From Desmonostoc geniculatum HA4340-LM1 (GTDB lineage Bacteria; Cyanobacteriota; Cyanobacteriia; Cyanobacteriales; Nostocaceae), in contig JAHHHB010000017.1 of the NCBI GenBank assembly GCA_019359545.1, positions 25,844 through 89,843 on the forward strand: a stretch of 64,000 nt of DNA. The letters run 5' to 3'. Position numbers and translations under genes: made by a program. Of the stretch, positions 25,907-35,101 are shown piece by piece. The notes under the pieces were generated by a model, which was given only the letters and a program-made list of their open reading frames with translations, did no database searches and was not told the DNA's origin. Position 1 is the first letter of the stretch; each line of letters opens with the position of its first letter.

Positions 25907-26449
25907 TCAAAATTGCTTAGCAGCACAGACAGAACAGACTGCCCAGCGCTGGAGTTCGCCGGGTGGGGTGGGGGATTGACATTGGGGACAAAGGGGTAAG
26001 CCATGCGATCGCGCTTGCACGATCTTAGTCCAATGCCCAAAAGCAGCATTCGGATCTTGAATACTGGGTGTACTCTCAGGGCGGCTAAGGCGATCGCCAA
26101 CGTAACTGGGATGCTCATGGGACAAAATTGTTTGTTGCTGTTTTGTCTCCACAGCTGAATGCTGCCAACCAGCAGTCGAGAAGCGAATATCAACCAAAGG
26201 CGTTGGCAGCTTTTTATTCAACTTTAAAAGTAGAGACGTGCGACCAAAAGTCAAGTTTTGCGCCCAAGCTGCGCTAGAAGTTGCTACCCACAAAACATCA
26301 CGCTGAATCGACAATGGTCGAGTATGTGCAGCAACCACAGAACCAACAACCTCTGCCCAACACTTGGTCAAGCGTTGAAATGGTTGCTCCTGCCATTTAG
26401 CCTGCTTTTCTAGAATGCCTAAAATATCATTAACTGATTTCAACGACAT
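25907..26449 (-). CDS. DUF721/DciA-like protein with C-terminal zinc ribbon
   Basis: 180-residue protein. Residues 1-100 form a DUF721/DciA domain (VNDILGILEKQ, LTKCWAEVVGSVVAAHTRPL, DVLWVATSSAAWAQNLTFGR). DciA proteins are the ancestral loaders of the replicative DnaB helicase in bacteria lacking DnaC. The linker is followed by a CPQC...CSVC pair at about residues 153-175, a zinc-ribbon-like ending that is not present in the short DciA of proteobacteria. The likely role is helicase loading or another DNA transaction. The assignment rests on the DUF721 pattern only. Start ATG at 26449. Confidence 0.78.
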   Translation of the reverse strand: MSLKSVNDILGILEKQAKWQEQPFQRLTKCWAEVVGSVVAAHTRPLSIQRDVLWVATSSAAWAQNLTFGRTSLLLKLNKKLPTPLVDIRFSTAGWQHSAVETKQQQTILSHEHPSYVGDRLSRPESTPSIQDPNAAFGHWTKIVQARSHGLPLCPQCQSPTPPGELQRWAVCSVCAAKQF

Positions 26450-26481
26450 GATTAATCAAAGTGGGGAGTCGGGAGTGGAGA

Positions 26482-26509
26482 GTAGAGACGCGATTAATCG
26501 CGTCTCTAC
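26482..26509. repeat. Perfect 28-bp palindrome gtagagacgcgatt + inverse
   Basis: Exact palindrome in the 260-base gap between the DciA-like gene and the proline-rich protein gene. A sequence of the same family (gtagagacgtagc) forms the hairpin at 35519-35547. It is flanked by gggagtggagag and cccactccccact STRR units. Confidence 0.75.
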
Positions 26510-26709
26510 AGGAGTTAGGAGTATTCTCTCCCCACCTCATTTCCTATTCTCAAGATAGACCTCCATGAACTATGCTTCACAACAAAGTCTAAAAATCGTC
26601 TTTTCTACTCCCCACTCCCCACTCCCCACTTTCTAAGTAATTTTCGCTAATATTGGCACAAATATGTCTAAAGTTAATTCCAGCAATCTACCTTTGAGGT
26701 GTAGAGGTA

Positions 26710-28059
26710 ATGACTCAAAACTCCCCGAATGATTCCGGTACTCAATCGTCTAAAACACCTGGCTTGAAACCAGCACTGGCGGCAGCACTGGCGAGTTTAG
26801 AGGTGCCACTAGATCGAGAGTTAGCTCGATACCGACGCACCCGAACTGGTTCAGTGTCCTCGAACCAGCCCCGTGTCGGGAGTTACATCAACACTCAAAT
26901 TCAGCAGTTCACTGCCGTTTCTACAGCATCGGGTACACCTGCGCCATCCCTAGCGGAAACTAAAATCAATCTCCCACCACCACCGCCTCCATCTGTACCT
27001 GTGAATCCTCAGGTAACTCCAGCACCATCTGTTGTAAAAATTGAGGAACCGCCGATATCTGTACCCGTAAATCCTCAGGTGAACTCAGAACCAGTAACGG
27101 TAAACACTGAGGAAGTGAGTAATCTTAATGTCCCGCCCAACTTGGATTCTGCTAAAAGACAAACTCAACTTCCACCACCGCCGCCTAACTTTAGTAGCAG
27201 CATTGTACCAGCAGTCGTAAAAGATACTAAAGGCGAAAATCTTGTGCAGCCGGATGATAAACCGAAGCAGCCAGATGACTATTTGGAATCTAGTGAAGCA
27301 CTGTTGCGAAGTCTAACAGAAGAACAGCCACAAACTAAAAAGCCAAGTAATTATAGTGACAGTCTGCTATCACCCTTGGGTATCGGCTCGATGTTGCTGC
27401 TATTGGTAGCAAGTCTGACTTTGGGTTATGTAGTTTTCAATCCTAAAAGCTTGCCCCAGTGGAATTTAGCCAAGTTGTTTAATAACAACTCGTCTGCTGC
27501 ACCAGAAAATACTCAGGAAGTTGCAAGTAATGTCCAATCTCAGATCCAGCCACCAAGCACATCTATACCCAAATATCCCAATCTCGCTGCCGAAGAGTTT
27601 CCTGAGGTCAAAGATCCCAATGATGTAGTTGGCTTAAAACCCAAAGTCCAACCAATAACTCCAGTTGTAAGGAATCCAGTTGTTCCCCAAAACCCGGCAA
27701 ATCCTCAAGCCCCATTGCCTAACCCGATCGCACCCCTAAAACCCACAAATCCGATCGCCATAGCACCTGTACCAACAGCAAAGCCCTTACCTCTTGCGAA
27801 TTTGTCGCCGACTCCAAAGCCAAAAACCTCACCTCAGCCAAATGCACAAATCAAACCATCTACAGATGGGCTATACCACATAGTGATAGACAATCAAGAC
27901 CGTGCTTTAGCTTCAGCAAGGCAAGTAGTTCCCGATGCTTATTTATCATCTGACAAACAATTGATTTTTCTGGGTGCTTTTAAGACTAAAGAGCAAGTAC
28001 AAAGACACATGCAATTACTACAAACAAGAGGAATTAAAGCACGAGTTCAGCAGCCATGA
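26710..28059 (+). CDS. Proline-rich single-pass membrane protein, SPOR-like C-terminus
   Basis: 449-residue protein. A soluble N-terminus of ~210 residues contains repeated PVNPQV and LPPPPP segments, then a transmembrane helix at about 223-243 (SMLLLLVASLTLGYVVF). A long Pro/Asn-rich stalk (about 260-385) leads to a C-terminal 70-residue domain (YHIVIDNQDRALASARQVV, LIFLGAFKTKEQVQRHMQLL) that resembles a SPOR or SPOR-like fold binding peptidoglycan. It may be a septal or envelope protein. The ribosome-binding site is gaggt upstream of ATG 26710. It is followed by pspA on the same strand, 203 bases away. Confidence 0.7.
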   Translation: MTQNSPNDSGTQSSKTPGLKPALAAALASLEVPLDRELARYRRTRTGSVSSNQPRVGSYINTQIQQFTAVSTASGTPAPSLAETKINLPPPPPPSVPVNPQVTPAPSVVKIEEPPISVPVNPQVNSEPVTVNTEEVSNLNVPPNLDSAKRQTQLPPPPPNFSSSIVPAVVKDTKGENLVQPDDKPKQPDDYLESSEALLRSLTEEQPQTKKPSNYSDSLLSPLGIGSMLLLLVASLTLGYVVFNPKSLPQWNLAKLFNNNSSAAPENTQEVASNVQSQIQPPSTSIPKYPNLAAEEFPEVKDPNDVVGLKPKVQPITPVVRNPVVPQNPANPQAPLPNPIAPLKPTNPIAIAPVPTAKPLPLANLSPTPKPKTSPQPNAQIKPSTDGLYHIVIDNQDRALASARQVVPDAYLSSDKQLIFLGAFKTKEQVQRHMQLLQTRGIKARVQQP

Positions 28060-28091
28060 GTCGCAAAAATCTACGATACCATGAGATAACA

Positions 28092-28252
28092 GTGCTAAGT
28101 GGGGAGTAGGGAGTCGGGAGTCGGGAGTAGTAGAGATAAAATTTTGGTTGTTTAGTACGCTACTACAAAAATTATTATACTTAGGAGCGTCTGACTGGCG
28201 GCGATCGCCACCTCCATTCCCCACTCCCTACTCCCTACTCCCTATTTTTATG
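28092..28252. repeat. STRR block with inverted arms
   Basis: ggagtagggagtcgggagtc repeats at the left (28098-28130) and cccactccctactccctact repeats at the right (about 28218-28240) are inverses, so the transcript could fold into a long hairpin in front of pspA. The ribosome-binding site of pspA lies just outside. Confidence 0.6.
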
Positions 28253-28262
28253 GAGGGCAGAC

Positions 28263-29018
28263 ATGGAGTTAATCAAGCGTATCCTGCGGGTGATTCGCGC
28301 TAACCTCAATAGTTTGATCGGCAGTGCAGAAGATCCAGAAAAGATTCTGGAGCAAACTGTGATGGAAATGCAGGAAAATCTAGTGCGGTTACGGCAGGGT
28401 GTGGCACAAGCGATCGCTACCCAAAAACGCACCCAACGACAAGCCGCCGCCGCCGAGTCTCAAGCCGAAGAATGGTATCGCCGCGCCCAATTGGCACTGG
28501 GACAAGGCAATGAAGTGTTAGCACGGGAAGCTTTGACTAAACGCCAAGCTTATAAAGAAACCACAAAAGCCCTCTCCAACCAGATAGAACAACAAAATGA
28601 GATAGTAGCTAGGCTAAAAAAGGACATGCGATCGCTAGAGTCAAAAATTGCCGAGGCGAAAACTAAAAAAGATATGTATATTGCTCGCGCCCGTTCTGCC
28701 GAAGCCTCTTATCGCCTGCAAGAAATGCTCGATGGAGCTTCTGCCACTAGCAGCCTCAATGCCTTTGAGCGGATGGAAGAAAAAGTTTTGCAGATTGAGG
28801 CCAAATCAGAAGCGATTGGTCAACTTAGCAGCGATGACCTGGAAACACAATTTGCGTCGTTGGAATCTACTAATGATGTGGATGCCGAATTGGCAGCGAT
28901 GAAGGTGCAGGTTTTAAATGAGGCAGAAAACACACAGCCCAACAATCGCCTCATGGAAGACAACCAGAAAACACAACAGCCTCCCCAACAGCAGCTACCC
29001 AAAACACAAGACTCTTAA
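28263..29018 (+). CDS. pspA: PspA/IM30 family protein (first of tandem pair)
   Basis: 251-residue coiled-coil membrane-remodelling protein of the ESCRT-III-like PspA/Vipp1 superfamily. It has the N-terminal amphipathic helix MELIKRILRVIRANLNSLIG, then RAEDPEK-like SAEDPEKILEQTVMEMQENL, long helices to about residue 190, and the LNAFERMEEKVLQIEAKSEA segment. It ends in a Gln/Pro-rich disordered tail without the extra C-terminal helix of Vipp1, so I take it as the PspA-like paralog. It should assemble into rods on stressed membranes. GGAGG lies eight bases before ATG 28263. The Vipp1 paralog follows on the same strand. Confidence 0.88.
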   Translation: MELIKRILRVIRANLNSLIGSAEDPEKILEQTVMEMQENLVRLRQGVAQAIATQKRTQRQAAAAESQAEEWYRRAQLALGQGNEVLAREALTKRQAYKETTKALSNQIEQQNEIVARLKKDMRSLESKIAEAKTKKDMYIARARSAEASYRLQEMLDGASATSSLNAFERMEEKVLQIEAKSEAIGQLSSDDLETQFASLESTNDVDAELAAMKVQVLNEAENTQPNNRLMEDNQKTQQPPQQQLPKTQDS

Positions 29019-29181
29019 AGTTTGGTGAATTGCCGCAGCTTCGAGATATCTTAACAATTAAGAGTTGTTGGGAGGTACCGATCCAAACCGGAAAGATTAC
29101 ATTGAAATAGGTAGCTATTAAAAAGTAAAAAAGCTAACTGTCCAACAAAGAGCGTAAACCAAAAGAAGGAAAAACAAAGTT

Positions 29182-29970
29182 ATGGGATTATTCGATCGCA
29201 TTAAACGAGTTGTTAGTTCTAACCTAAATGACCTAGTTAACAAGGCTGAAGACCCTGAAAAAATGCTAGAGCAAGCCATCCTGGAAATGCAGGAAGACTT
29301 GGTTCAACTGCGTCAGGGAGTAGCCCAGGCGATCGCCGCCCAAAAACGTAGTGAGAAACAGTACAGCGATGCCCAAAATGAAATCAATAAGTGGCAACGC
29401 AATGCCCAACTGGCTCTGCAAAAAGGTGATGAAAACTTAGCACGACAAGCCCTAGAACGCAAGAAGACTTATACTGATACTAGTGCAGCCCTCAAAGCTA
29501 GTTTAGATACACAAACTACTCAAGTTGAAACCCTCAAGCGCAATTTAATCCAGCTAGAAAGCAAAATTTCTGAGGCCAAGACCAAGAAAGAAATGCTCAA
29601 AGCTCGGATCACCACTGCCAAAGCCCAAGAGCAACTCCAAAGCATGGTTAGTGGGATGAATACCAGCAGTGCAATGTCTGCCTTCGAGCGGATGGAAGAA
29701 AAAGTCTTGATGCAAGAAGCTCGTGCCCAGTCAGCAGGAGAGTTGGCAGGAGCAGATTTAGAAACCCAATTTGCTCGGTTGGAATCTGGTAGTGATGTTG
29801 ATGATGAATTGGCAGCTTTGAAAGCCCAAATGCTACCACCTGCCACTCCGGTAAGTCAACCCCAACTACCGCCCCAACAGCCAACTCAACAACAAACCAC
29901 TGCTCCTAAGTCTAATGATGTGGTTGATGCCGAGTTGGATTCCCTACGCAAACAATTGGATCAAATGTAA
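29182..29970 (+). CDS. vipp1: Vipp1/IM30, thylakoid membrane biogenesis protein
   Basis: 262-residue PspA/IM30 protein. The N-terminal helix MGLFDRIKRVVSSNLNDLVN, KAEDPEKMLEQAILEMQEDL and the central coiled coil match PspA. It also has a Gln/Pro linker and an additional C-terminal helix DVVDAELDSLRKQLDQM, the alpha-7 that distinguishes Vipp1 from PspA. Vipp1 forms rings and rods at thylakoid and plasma membranes and is needed for thylakoid biogenesis and repair. It lies 163 bases downstream of its PspA-like paralog. The spacer has an AAGAAGGA ribosome-binding site. The two probably arose by tandem duplication. Confidence 0.93.
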   Translation: MGLFDRIKRVVSSNLNDLVNKAEDPEKMLEQAILEMQEDLVQLRQGVAQAIAAQKRSEKQYSDAQNEINKWQRNAQLALQKGDENLARQALERKKTYTDTSAALKASLDTQTTQVETLKRNLIQLESKISEAKTKKEMLKARITTAKAQEQLQSMVSGMNTSSAMSAFERMEEKVLMQEARAQSAGELAGADLETQFARLESGSDVDDELAALKAQMLPPATPVSQPQLPPQQPTQQQTTAPKSNDVVDAELDSLRKQLDQM

Positions 29971-30033
29971 AATTGGCAAAAAACTCACTTGAGCCACTCC
30001 CACGCCTATTGGTTGTGGGATTTCACATTTTTA

Positions 30034-30157
30034 GTGGGTATGGGGCATTGGGCATTGGGCACAAGAGGCAGAGGGGCAGAGGGACAGAGGGGAAAAACTT
30101 ACTGCTCCCCTGCTCCCCTGCTCCTCTGCTCCCCTGCTCCTCTGCTCCTCATCTCCC
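30034..30157. repeat. STRR block (ggcattg / gaggggcag / ctcccctg units)
   Basis: Mixed tandem units of three kinds between vipp1 and the merR-type gene, with G-rich left and C-rich right arms that are inverse. The merR-type gene stop lies at its right edge. Open frames across it are artefacts. Confidence 0.75.
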
Positions 30158-30577
30158 TCATCTGGTATTTTGCATATTGGGACAAATTGTATCCTCACGT
30201 TGGTCGTTCATATTTTTCCAGCCTGAAAGTAATCCTTTGATTTCGGAGCGTAAGGTTAACAACTGATCGATTTGGCGATCGATCTGCAAAAGCTTCTCTT
30301 CCAGCTTTTCTTGAATTTCACCACAGGGAGCTTGTCCTTGGTCATAGACCTGAAGAATATCTCCAATCTCTTCTAGGCTCAGACCGAAGTTTTGTGCCCT
30401 TTTAATGAAGGCTAGACGAGTTAATACATCTAATGAAAACTGGCGAAAGCCTCCTTCTGTTCGTTTTGAGGATTTGATTAAACCTAAACTCTCGTAATAA
30501 CGAATTGTCCTAATGGGAATTTTGCTTAAATTTGTTACCTGACCAATTAAAAGTAGTTTTTTATCCTGAGTTAACAC
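30158..30577 (-). CDS. MerR-family metal-responsive regulator
   Basis: 139 residues from the GTG at 30577 (a TTG at 30592 would add five). MerR winged helix: LLIGQVTNLSKIPIRTIRYY, ESLGLIKSSKRTEGGFRQFS. Then the dimer helix and a C-terminal effector region with Cys at GQAPCGEIQEKLEEKL and near the end TICPNMQN. That Cys pattern is like ZntR/MerR-type sensors of Zn, Cd, Pb or Hg. These proteins bind between unusually spaced -35/-10 elements and twist the promoter when metal binds. No exporter is adjacent. A broken metal ATPase lies about 6 kb away (36426-37544), possibly a former partner, but this is speculative. Confidence 0.82.
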   Translation of the reverse strand: MLTQDKKLLLIGQVTNLSKIPIRTIRYYESLGLIKSSKRTEGGFRQFSLDVLTRLAFIKRAQNFGLSLEEIGDILQVYDQGQAPCGEIQEKLEEKLLQIDRQIDQLLTLRSEIKGLLSGWKNMNDQREDTICPNMQNTR

Positions 30578-30592
30578 GGTAGATTGCCCCAA

Positions 30593-31000
30593 TACTTGTG
30601 ATTATTATGACATATTGAAAATAGGAAATTGGTATAATAAGTTAGCAGTTTTCCCTGCAAACTGCTACAGCGCAATCTTCTCATTAAAATGAGAAGTTAT
30701 ATAGCAAAATATTAGAATCAGTAGCTGAAATTTTTATCTAATTAGGAATTTTACTGAGTTGCAATTTTTAAAATATCTATTGTAAGTTCCTAGCATCTGA
30801 TGGGAGCTTATCCCTCTTTTGTCACTCTCGGAAAACAATAATCTCAGCCTGATTCTGAGACTTTGATTTCATCAAGGTTTGAGGCTTTATTTTCTAACAG
30901 AAACTGAAATTTATAGATAAAAGTGGAAATTAAAGCCCTGTAAGCATTTGGGCGATTGGATTTTCCCACTCTGACAAAAGAGGGTTATATCTAGAACACC
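30593..31000. other. Intergenic gap upstream of merR-type gene
   Basis: About 400 AT-rich bases. It includes agttttccctgcaaactgct, a short inverted repeat (30647-30666) that may be an operator or promoter element. No gene seen. Confidence 0.45.
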
Positions 31001-31120
31001 GATTCAGTAATCTTGAAAGAACCTCTCCCCCAACCCCTCTCCGAAACTGAGAGGGGAGTTTGGCTCCCTCTTCCCTTGTAGGGAAGGGGGCTGGAGGGTT
31101 AGGTTTTTGATTACTGAATC
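31001..31120. mobile_element. MITE-like element with 12-bp perfect inverted ends
   Basis: Ends gattcagtaatc and gattactgaatc are exact inverses. The 120-bp interior holds a cctctccccaacccctctcc / gagaggggag hairpin and aggaaggggg-type DNA. No gene. A non-autonomous repeat of the type dispersed in filamentous cyanobacteria. Confidence 0.75.
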
Positions 31121-31283
31121 GATGCTTTAGTTGCCATAATTTTAACATTTTTAACGATAATTATTCAATATTTCATATCAATTCATCGAGTAAATCCTTG
31201 TCCTAGTACTGAAAGTAACTGTTTGTTTAGAGTTCCCATGTTACTTGTAGATTAACCGCTTCACTGCAAGTGAAACCATAAAA

Positions 31284-32372
31284 ATGAATCTCAACTCGCA
31301 GACTTTTAACTCAACCCGTAAACCTAAAACTTTTAATAATCCAGAGCGTTTTATTGAAGGATGGTATTGGGTAATACCCTCTCAAAATCTGCGGGTAGGT
31401 GAAGTAAAACCTGTCACGATTTTGGGCAGAGAACTAGTGATTTACCGTGGTAAAGATAAAAGAGTAGTTACTTTTGATGCCTACTGTCCACATATGGGCG
31501 CTCACCTTGCTGAAGGCAAAGTTGAGGGGAATGCACTACGTTGTTTTTTCCACCACTGGAAGTTTGATGGTGAAGGGATGTGTATTGATATCCCATGTTT
31601 AGATACGCCGCTTTCTTTGAAGTTACAATCTTGGCCGACTGCTGAGAAGTACGGGATGATTTGGGTTTGGACTGGAGAAATACCACAACAACCTCTACCT
31701 TTTGTTCCAGAGTTAGAACACAAAGAGTGTGATATTGCCATCCATTCCCACTTCTTGATGAATTGTCACCCTAATGTAGTGATGATTAATGCAATTGATG
31801 CTCAGCACCTGAATACAGTTCACAAATTGCCTGTAGAAGTTCTCTTTGAAAGACAGCAACTCAACGAAAATGCGATTGTCTTCACCAACACTGCACCCAT
31901 CAAAGAAAATTTATTTTTCGTCAAGCTCATCCGTCTTTTTTACAAACGTACCATTACTTACAGTATTTGCTATTGGTACGGTAGCATTGGCATTGTGACA
32001 TTTGGCCCCGATTTCCTCCATGTCCACATGATGTTTGCTGCGCGCCTTCATGAATGGGGAAAAGCTGAAGGTCAAATTGTGTTGATGGTTAAAAAACGTA
32101 AGGGAATTTTTGGTTCGTTATCCAATCGAGTTGTGCTGTGGCTAACTAAGATTGCAGGTAAGTACTTTCTCATGGGTGACATCAAAGTTGTCCAAACTAT
32201 TCAGTTTGATTTGAAAACCCCAATTAAAGCAGATCAGTCAATTATGCAGTTCATCAATCATGTTGAAAAACAGCAGTCTCGAATGTGGGGGACTTGGGAA
32301 GATGCGCGATCGCGCGATGATGAAAGCAAGGCTAAGCGTGAAAGATGGCGAGATAGCATGAGTAATGACTAA
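31284..32372 (+). CDS. Rieske [2Fe-2S] oxygenase, ring-hydroxylating type
   Basis: 362-residue Rieske non-haem iron oxygenase alpha subunit. Rieske cluster ligands C-x-H and C-x2-H are seen as YCPHMGAHLAEGKV (about residues 68-81) and RCFFHHWKFDGEG (about 87-99). The mononuclear iron site is in NAIDAQHLNTVHKLP (about 172-186; Asp bridging residue and two His). The remaining Asp ligand should lie in the C-terminal domain. It hydroxylates, demethylates or desaturates a small substrate with electrons from a ferredoxin/reductase. Relatives include chlorophyll-related, sterol-like and aromatic oxygenases, so no substrate is proposed. It is convergent with the lipoxygenase gene 570 bases away. Confidence 0.88.
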   Translation: MNLNSQTFNSTRKPKTFNNPERFIEGWYWVIPSQNLRVGEVKPVTILGRELVIYRGKDKRVVTFDAYCPHMGAHLAEGKVEGNALRCFFHHWKFDGEGMCIDIPCLDTPLSLKLQSWPTAEKYGMIWVWTGEIPQQPLPFVPELEHKECDIAIHSHFLMNCHPNVVMINAIDAQHLNTVHKLPVEVLFERQQLNENAIVFTNTAPIKENLFFVKLIRLFYKRTITYSICYWYGSIGIVTFGPDFLHVHMMFAARLHEWGKAEGQIVLMVKKRKGIFGSLSNRVVLWLTKIAGKYFLMGDIKVVQTIQFDLKTPIKADQSIMQFINHVEKQQSRMWGTWEDARSRDDESKAKRERWRDSMSND

Positions 32373-32941
32373 ATATCAGGAGTCAGAATTCAGAAGTAAA
32401 AAAAGCTTTGTATCTGGTTTTCAGGATGATGGATTTTACTTCATTTAGTTGCAACTTGCTGTCATCACTAAATAAAAGTTAAAAGTTGAAACAAATTACT
32501 TTTAACTTTTAATTTATTTTTTACTGGCCTACGATATAAATAAAAAGAAGTGGCTTTGCCACTTCCTAATTCCCAGGTAGAACCTAAGTCATGAGTATAA
32601 CGACTACAAAAAATTGAAATAGTATAAACAAACACCAATTTGCTGAATATCTCTGTTTTTCTAATTTTCTAGGTTAGGAAATTCTGATTTACATCAGGCA
32701 AATAACACTATATTTAATAAGTTTCATGATTGCAATGCAGACTCAATTTTATGCAGTTCGGTGATTTGTATTGGTGGATAGGCGGCGCGATCGCCACTTG
32801 GTAGCCTCAGTATGAAAATGAATTTGACGCCTGTCGCTTCACGAAAAACTCACAGGCGTCAGTATTATCTATTTGATTAGCTTACGAATTGTCGTCAGTT
32901 TACCGACTATCTATCTCGCAGATACAACTACTCTGTATCTC
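32373..32941. other. Convergent intergenic region with hairpin
   Basis: About 570 bases between the ends of the Rieske oxygenase and lipoxygenase genes. A nine-base-pair hairpin gacgcctgt/acaggcgtc (32826-32860) is the likely terminator, although T runs are weak on both sides. Otherwise AT-rich with no gene. Confidence 0.55.
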
Positions 32942-35101
32942 TTAAATATTGATACTTTGAGGAATATTGGTAGGAAGCAAAAACTCGTAAGGTATTATCC
33001 TATCACCCTTACTATTACTATTTCTCTGGTTAATCTGTTGCTGAATGTCTTTGAGGTTTATCTGGAATTTCTCCAAAGCTGATGTTACATTTGGATCTGT
33101 AAAAGCTGATGCGGAATAATTGCCTAAATTGGTGTAGTAGATAGAGCCAAGTAAATAAAGTAAATTGATCTGATTTAGTGCTTGCTCTAGAGGCGGTAGT
33201 CCCTTGATAAAATTCTCTGATTGCTGGGGATCTATAGGTACAGATAAATAACGAGCTAAAGGAAATGCTGGTGTATACATCATCAGTTTCTTTTGCGGAA
33301 AATTAACAGCAGCGTGTTGAGCGCTAGCTGTAAAAATAATCGTTGAGACAGCTTTCACTAAATAATCTAGTGTTTTAATATGCCCTTCTTCATCTTCACC
33401 AAAATTTTTTAAGCGGCCTCCTTCATGGGAAATCAATGTAGATGCCCAAGTCTGTAAAGATTGATCTTTAAGAACTAATGAATCACTGCTGTAGAAGACA
33501 CTAAAATATTCCTTAACCCAACTTTCAATAGCCCCCCAAATCAGTAATCCGTCATCTCTATAGGGGTAAATAGGTAGTTTGCTAGCATCGTCAACACCCC
33601 GATTTATTAAAGTATCAGGAAAGGCAATATCATTAAAGTTAAACAGGTAGCTTTGCGCTCCACTAGCAGCTAGAGTTTGATCGCTGCCAATACTGCTGGC
33701 TAGCAGCTCATCTACACCACCCCCTGGGGCGATTAAGGTTGTATGAGCGCCATAATTAATCAGTACAGTACCCTCAAGATGAGGTTTCAGCAGGTTCCTT
33801 AGATTGTGGTTGTCAGGCAATAGATTAGTTGCCACAATAAAAGGCTCAACCACTAAGTGAGTACGGGCTAAGTGACTGACTAACTCGTGATAGTTGCTAT
33901 CTGCCATTTGGACAATATTCTTGGCAGTCATCCACGTATCTGCATCAGTATCAGTAACTAAGGGTGTAAATAAAATCCAATCATTACTAATTGAAGTCTG
34001 CCGATAACTAATTGCGACTGGGAATAAAGAGCGAACTTCATAGCTACTTGGTGGTACTGCAAATAGCGCTAAAGGAGCAGAAATATACTTTTGTTTTTCT
34101 GGGAAAGTGCCATTTGCCAAGGTATCTAACAGAGTATAGTCTGCTAAATAAATTCGACCCTCAGCTAGGGCATTATTTAGAGTATCTGAAACTCCATATA
34201 AGTTAGCAACATCAGAGTATTTGTCTTGAGTAATTGGTAAACGCAAATCTAGTTGTGCTAGCTGCTGTAGCATAACTGGGTTGGGGCCAGCTACCTGCAT
34301 ATAAGCAAAATATTTATCTTCTTGAAAGTGATAAGAAATATCCGGTTTGGCTATAACTTGAAATTGGTTGTTATAACTTTCAAGGCTAGGAGAATCAGAA
34401 GCAGACTTTGAACTGGATATTTGATACTTAGCTAGTTCTGCTAATTTAGCCGTGGATTTAATTATTTCCTTAAGATTTTGAATTTTAGGTTCTTCACTTA
34501 AGTCTTCTAAATTCGGGATAACCCTTTCTGGATTTTGAATTAATAATAGATCTATCTGTTTATCAATTTCTTGAAATTCTGCATCAATTAAAGGGTGAGT
34601 AATGCTTTCTGGTTGTTTCGCAAATCTAGCAAGTACAAGTTGCTCATCAACTTTCTGATATTGATTAATCTCTTCTAAACTGGATTTGAGTTTCAAAAGA
34701 ATAGCGCTTAATTCTTCTTGAGATTCTGGCTTGTTGATTTCGTTACCAATTGCATCTAAAGAAACGGCAATTATTGATTTCAATAAATCAGGTTGGTTAA
34801 TTAACAACTTGTTTAATTGAGTAACAACTAATCTGATTACTACTGCAATTATCCATTTGATGCTGGGAAGTTCTTCTTTAGGAAGAAGAGGTATAGTAAT
34901 ACTTCCAATTGTGAATTGAGGTACATTTGTTATGGCTAAAGGATCTAGATAAGTGTAGTTGTATTTATACGTAAAACCTTTCGATGCGGTTTGATGTAAT
35001 TTCAGAAGTGAGTATAAAAGTTTAAGCAAATCTACTAGATCTAAGATTATACTTTTCTGATTTAAGGTAGATGAAGAATCTTCAGTCTGAATCTGTGACA
35101 T
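32942..35101 (-). CDS. Lipoxygenase
   Basis: 719-residue non-haem iron lipoxygenase. The iron site is complete: the H-x4-H pair in YHELVSHLARTHLVVEPF (about residues 400-417), the His and Asn of SAQHAAVNFPQ (about 595-605) and the terminal Ile of ...SINI as C-terminal carboxylate ligand. Catalytic-domain landmarks WMTAKNIVQMAD, NLRNLLKPHLEGTVLIN and IPIYPYRDDGLLIWGAIESW-like text are present. It should insert O2 into polyunsaturated fatty acids such as linoleic or alpha-linolenic acid. The N-terminal ~240 residues are helical and lack a clear PLAT domain. AGGA lies six bases before ATG 35101. No allene oxide synthase or hydroperoxide lyase is adjacent. Confidence 0.92.
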   Translation of the reverse strand: MSQIQTEDSSSTLNQKSIILDLVDLLKLLYSLLKLHQTASKGFTYKYNYTYLDPLAITNVPQFTIGSITIPLLPKEELPSIKWIIAVVIRLVVTQLNKLLINQPDLLKSIIAVSLDAIGNEINKPESQEELSAILLKLKSSLEEINQYQKVDEQLVLARFAKQPESITHPLIDAEFQEIDKQIDLLLIQNPERVIPNLEDLSEEPKIQNLKEIIKSTAKLAELAKYQISSSKSASDSPSLESYNNQFQVIAKPDISYHFQEDKYFAYMQVAGPNPVMLQQLAQLDLRLPITQDKYSDVANLYGVSDTLNNALAEGRIYLADYTLLDTLANGTFPEKQKYISAPLALFAVPPSSYEVRSLFPVAISYRQTSISNDWILFTPLVTDTDADTWMTAKNIVQMADSNYHELVSHLARTHLVVEPFIVATNLLPDNHNLRNLLKPHLEGTVLINYGAHTTLIAPGGGVDELLASSIGSDQTLAASGAQSYLFNFNDIAFPDTLINRGVDDASKLPIYPYRDDGLLIWGAIESWVKEYFSVFYSSDSLVLKDQSLQTWASTLISHEGGRLKNFGEDEEGHIKTLDYLVKAVSTIIFTASAQHAAVNFPQKKLMMYTPAFPLARYLSVPIDPQQSENFIKGLPPLEQALNQINLLYLLGSIYYTNLGNYSASAFTDPNVTSALEKFQINLKDIQQQINQRNSNSKGDRIIPYEFLLPTNIPQSINI

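Noticed and set aside
30930..31148. Frame through the 31001-31120 element
   Set aside because: It is encoded by the MITE-like element and has no independent support.
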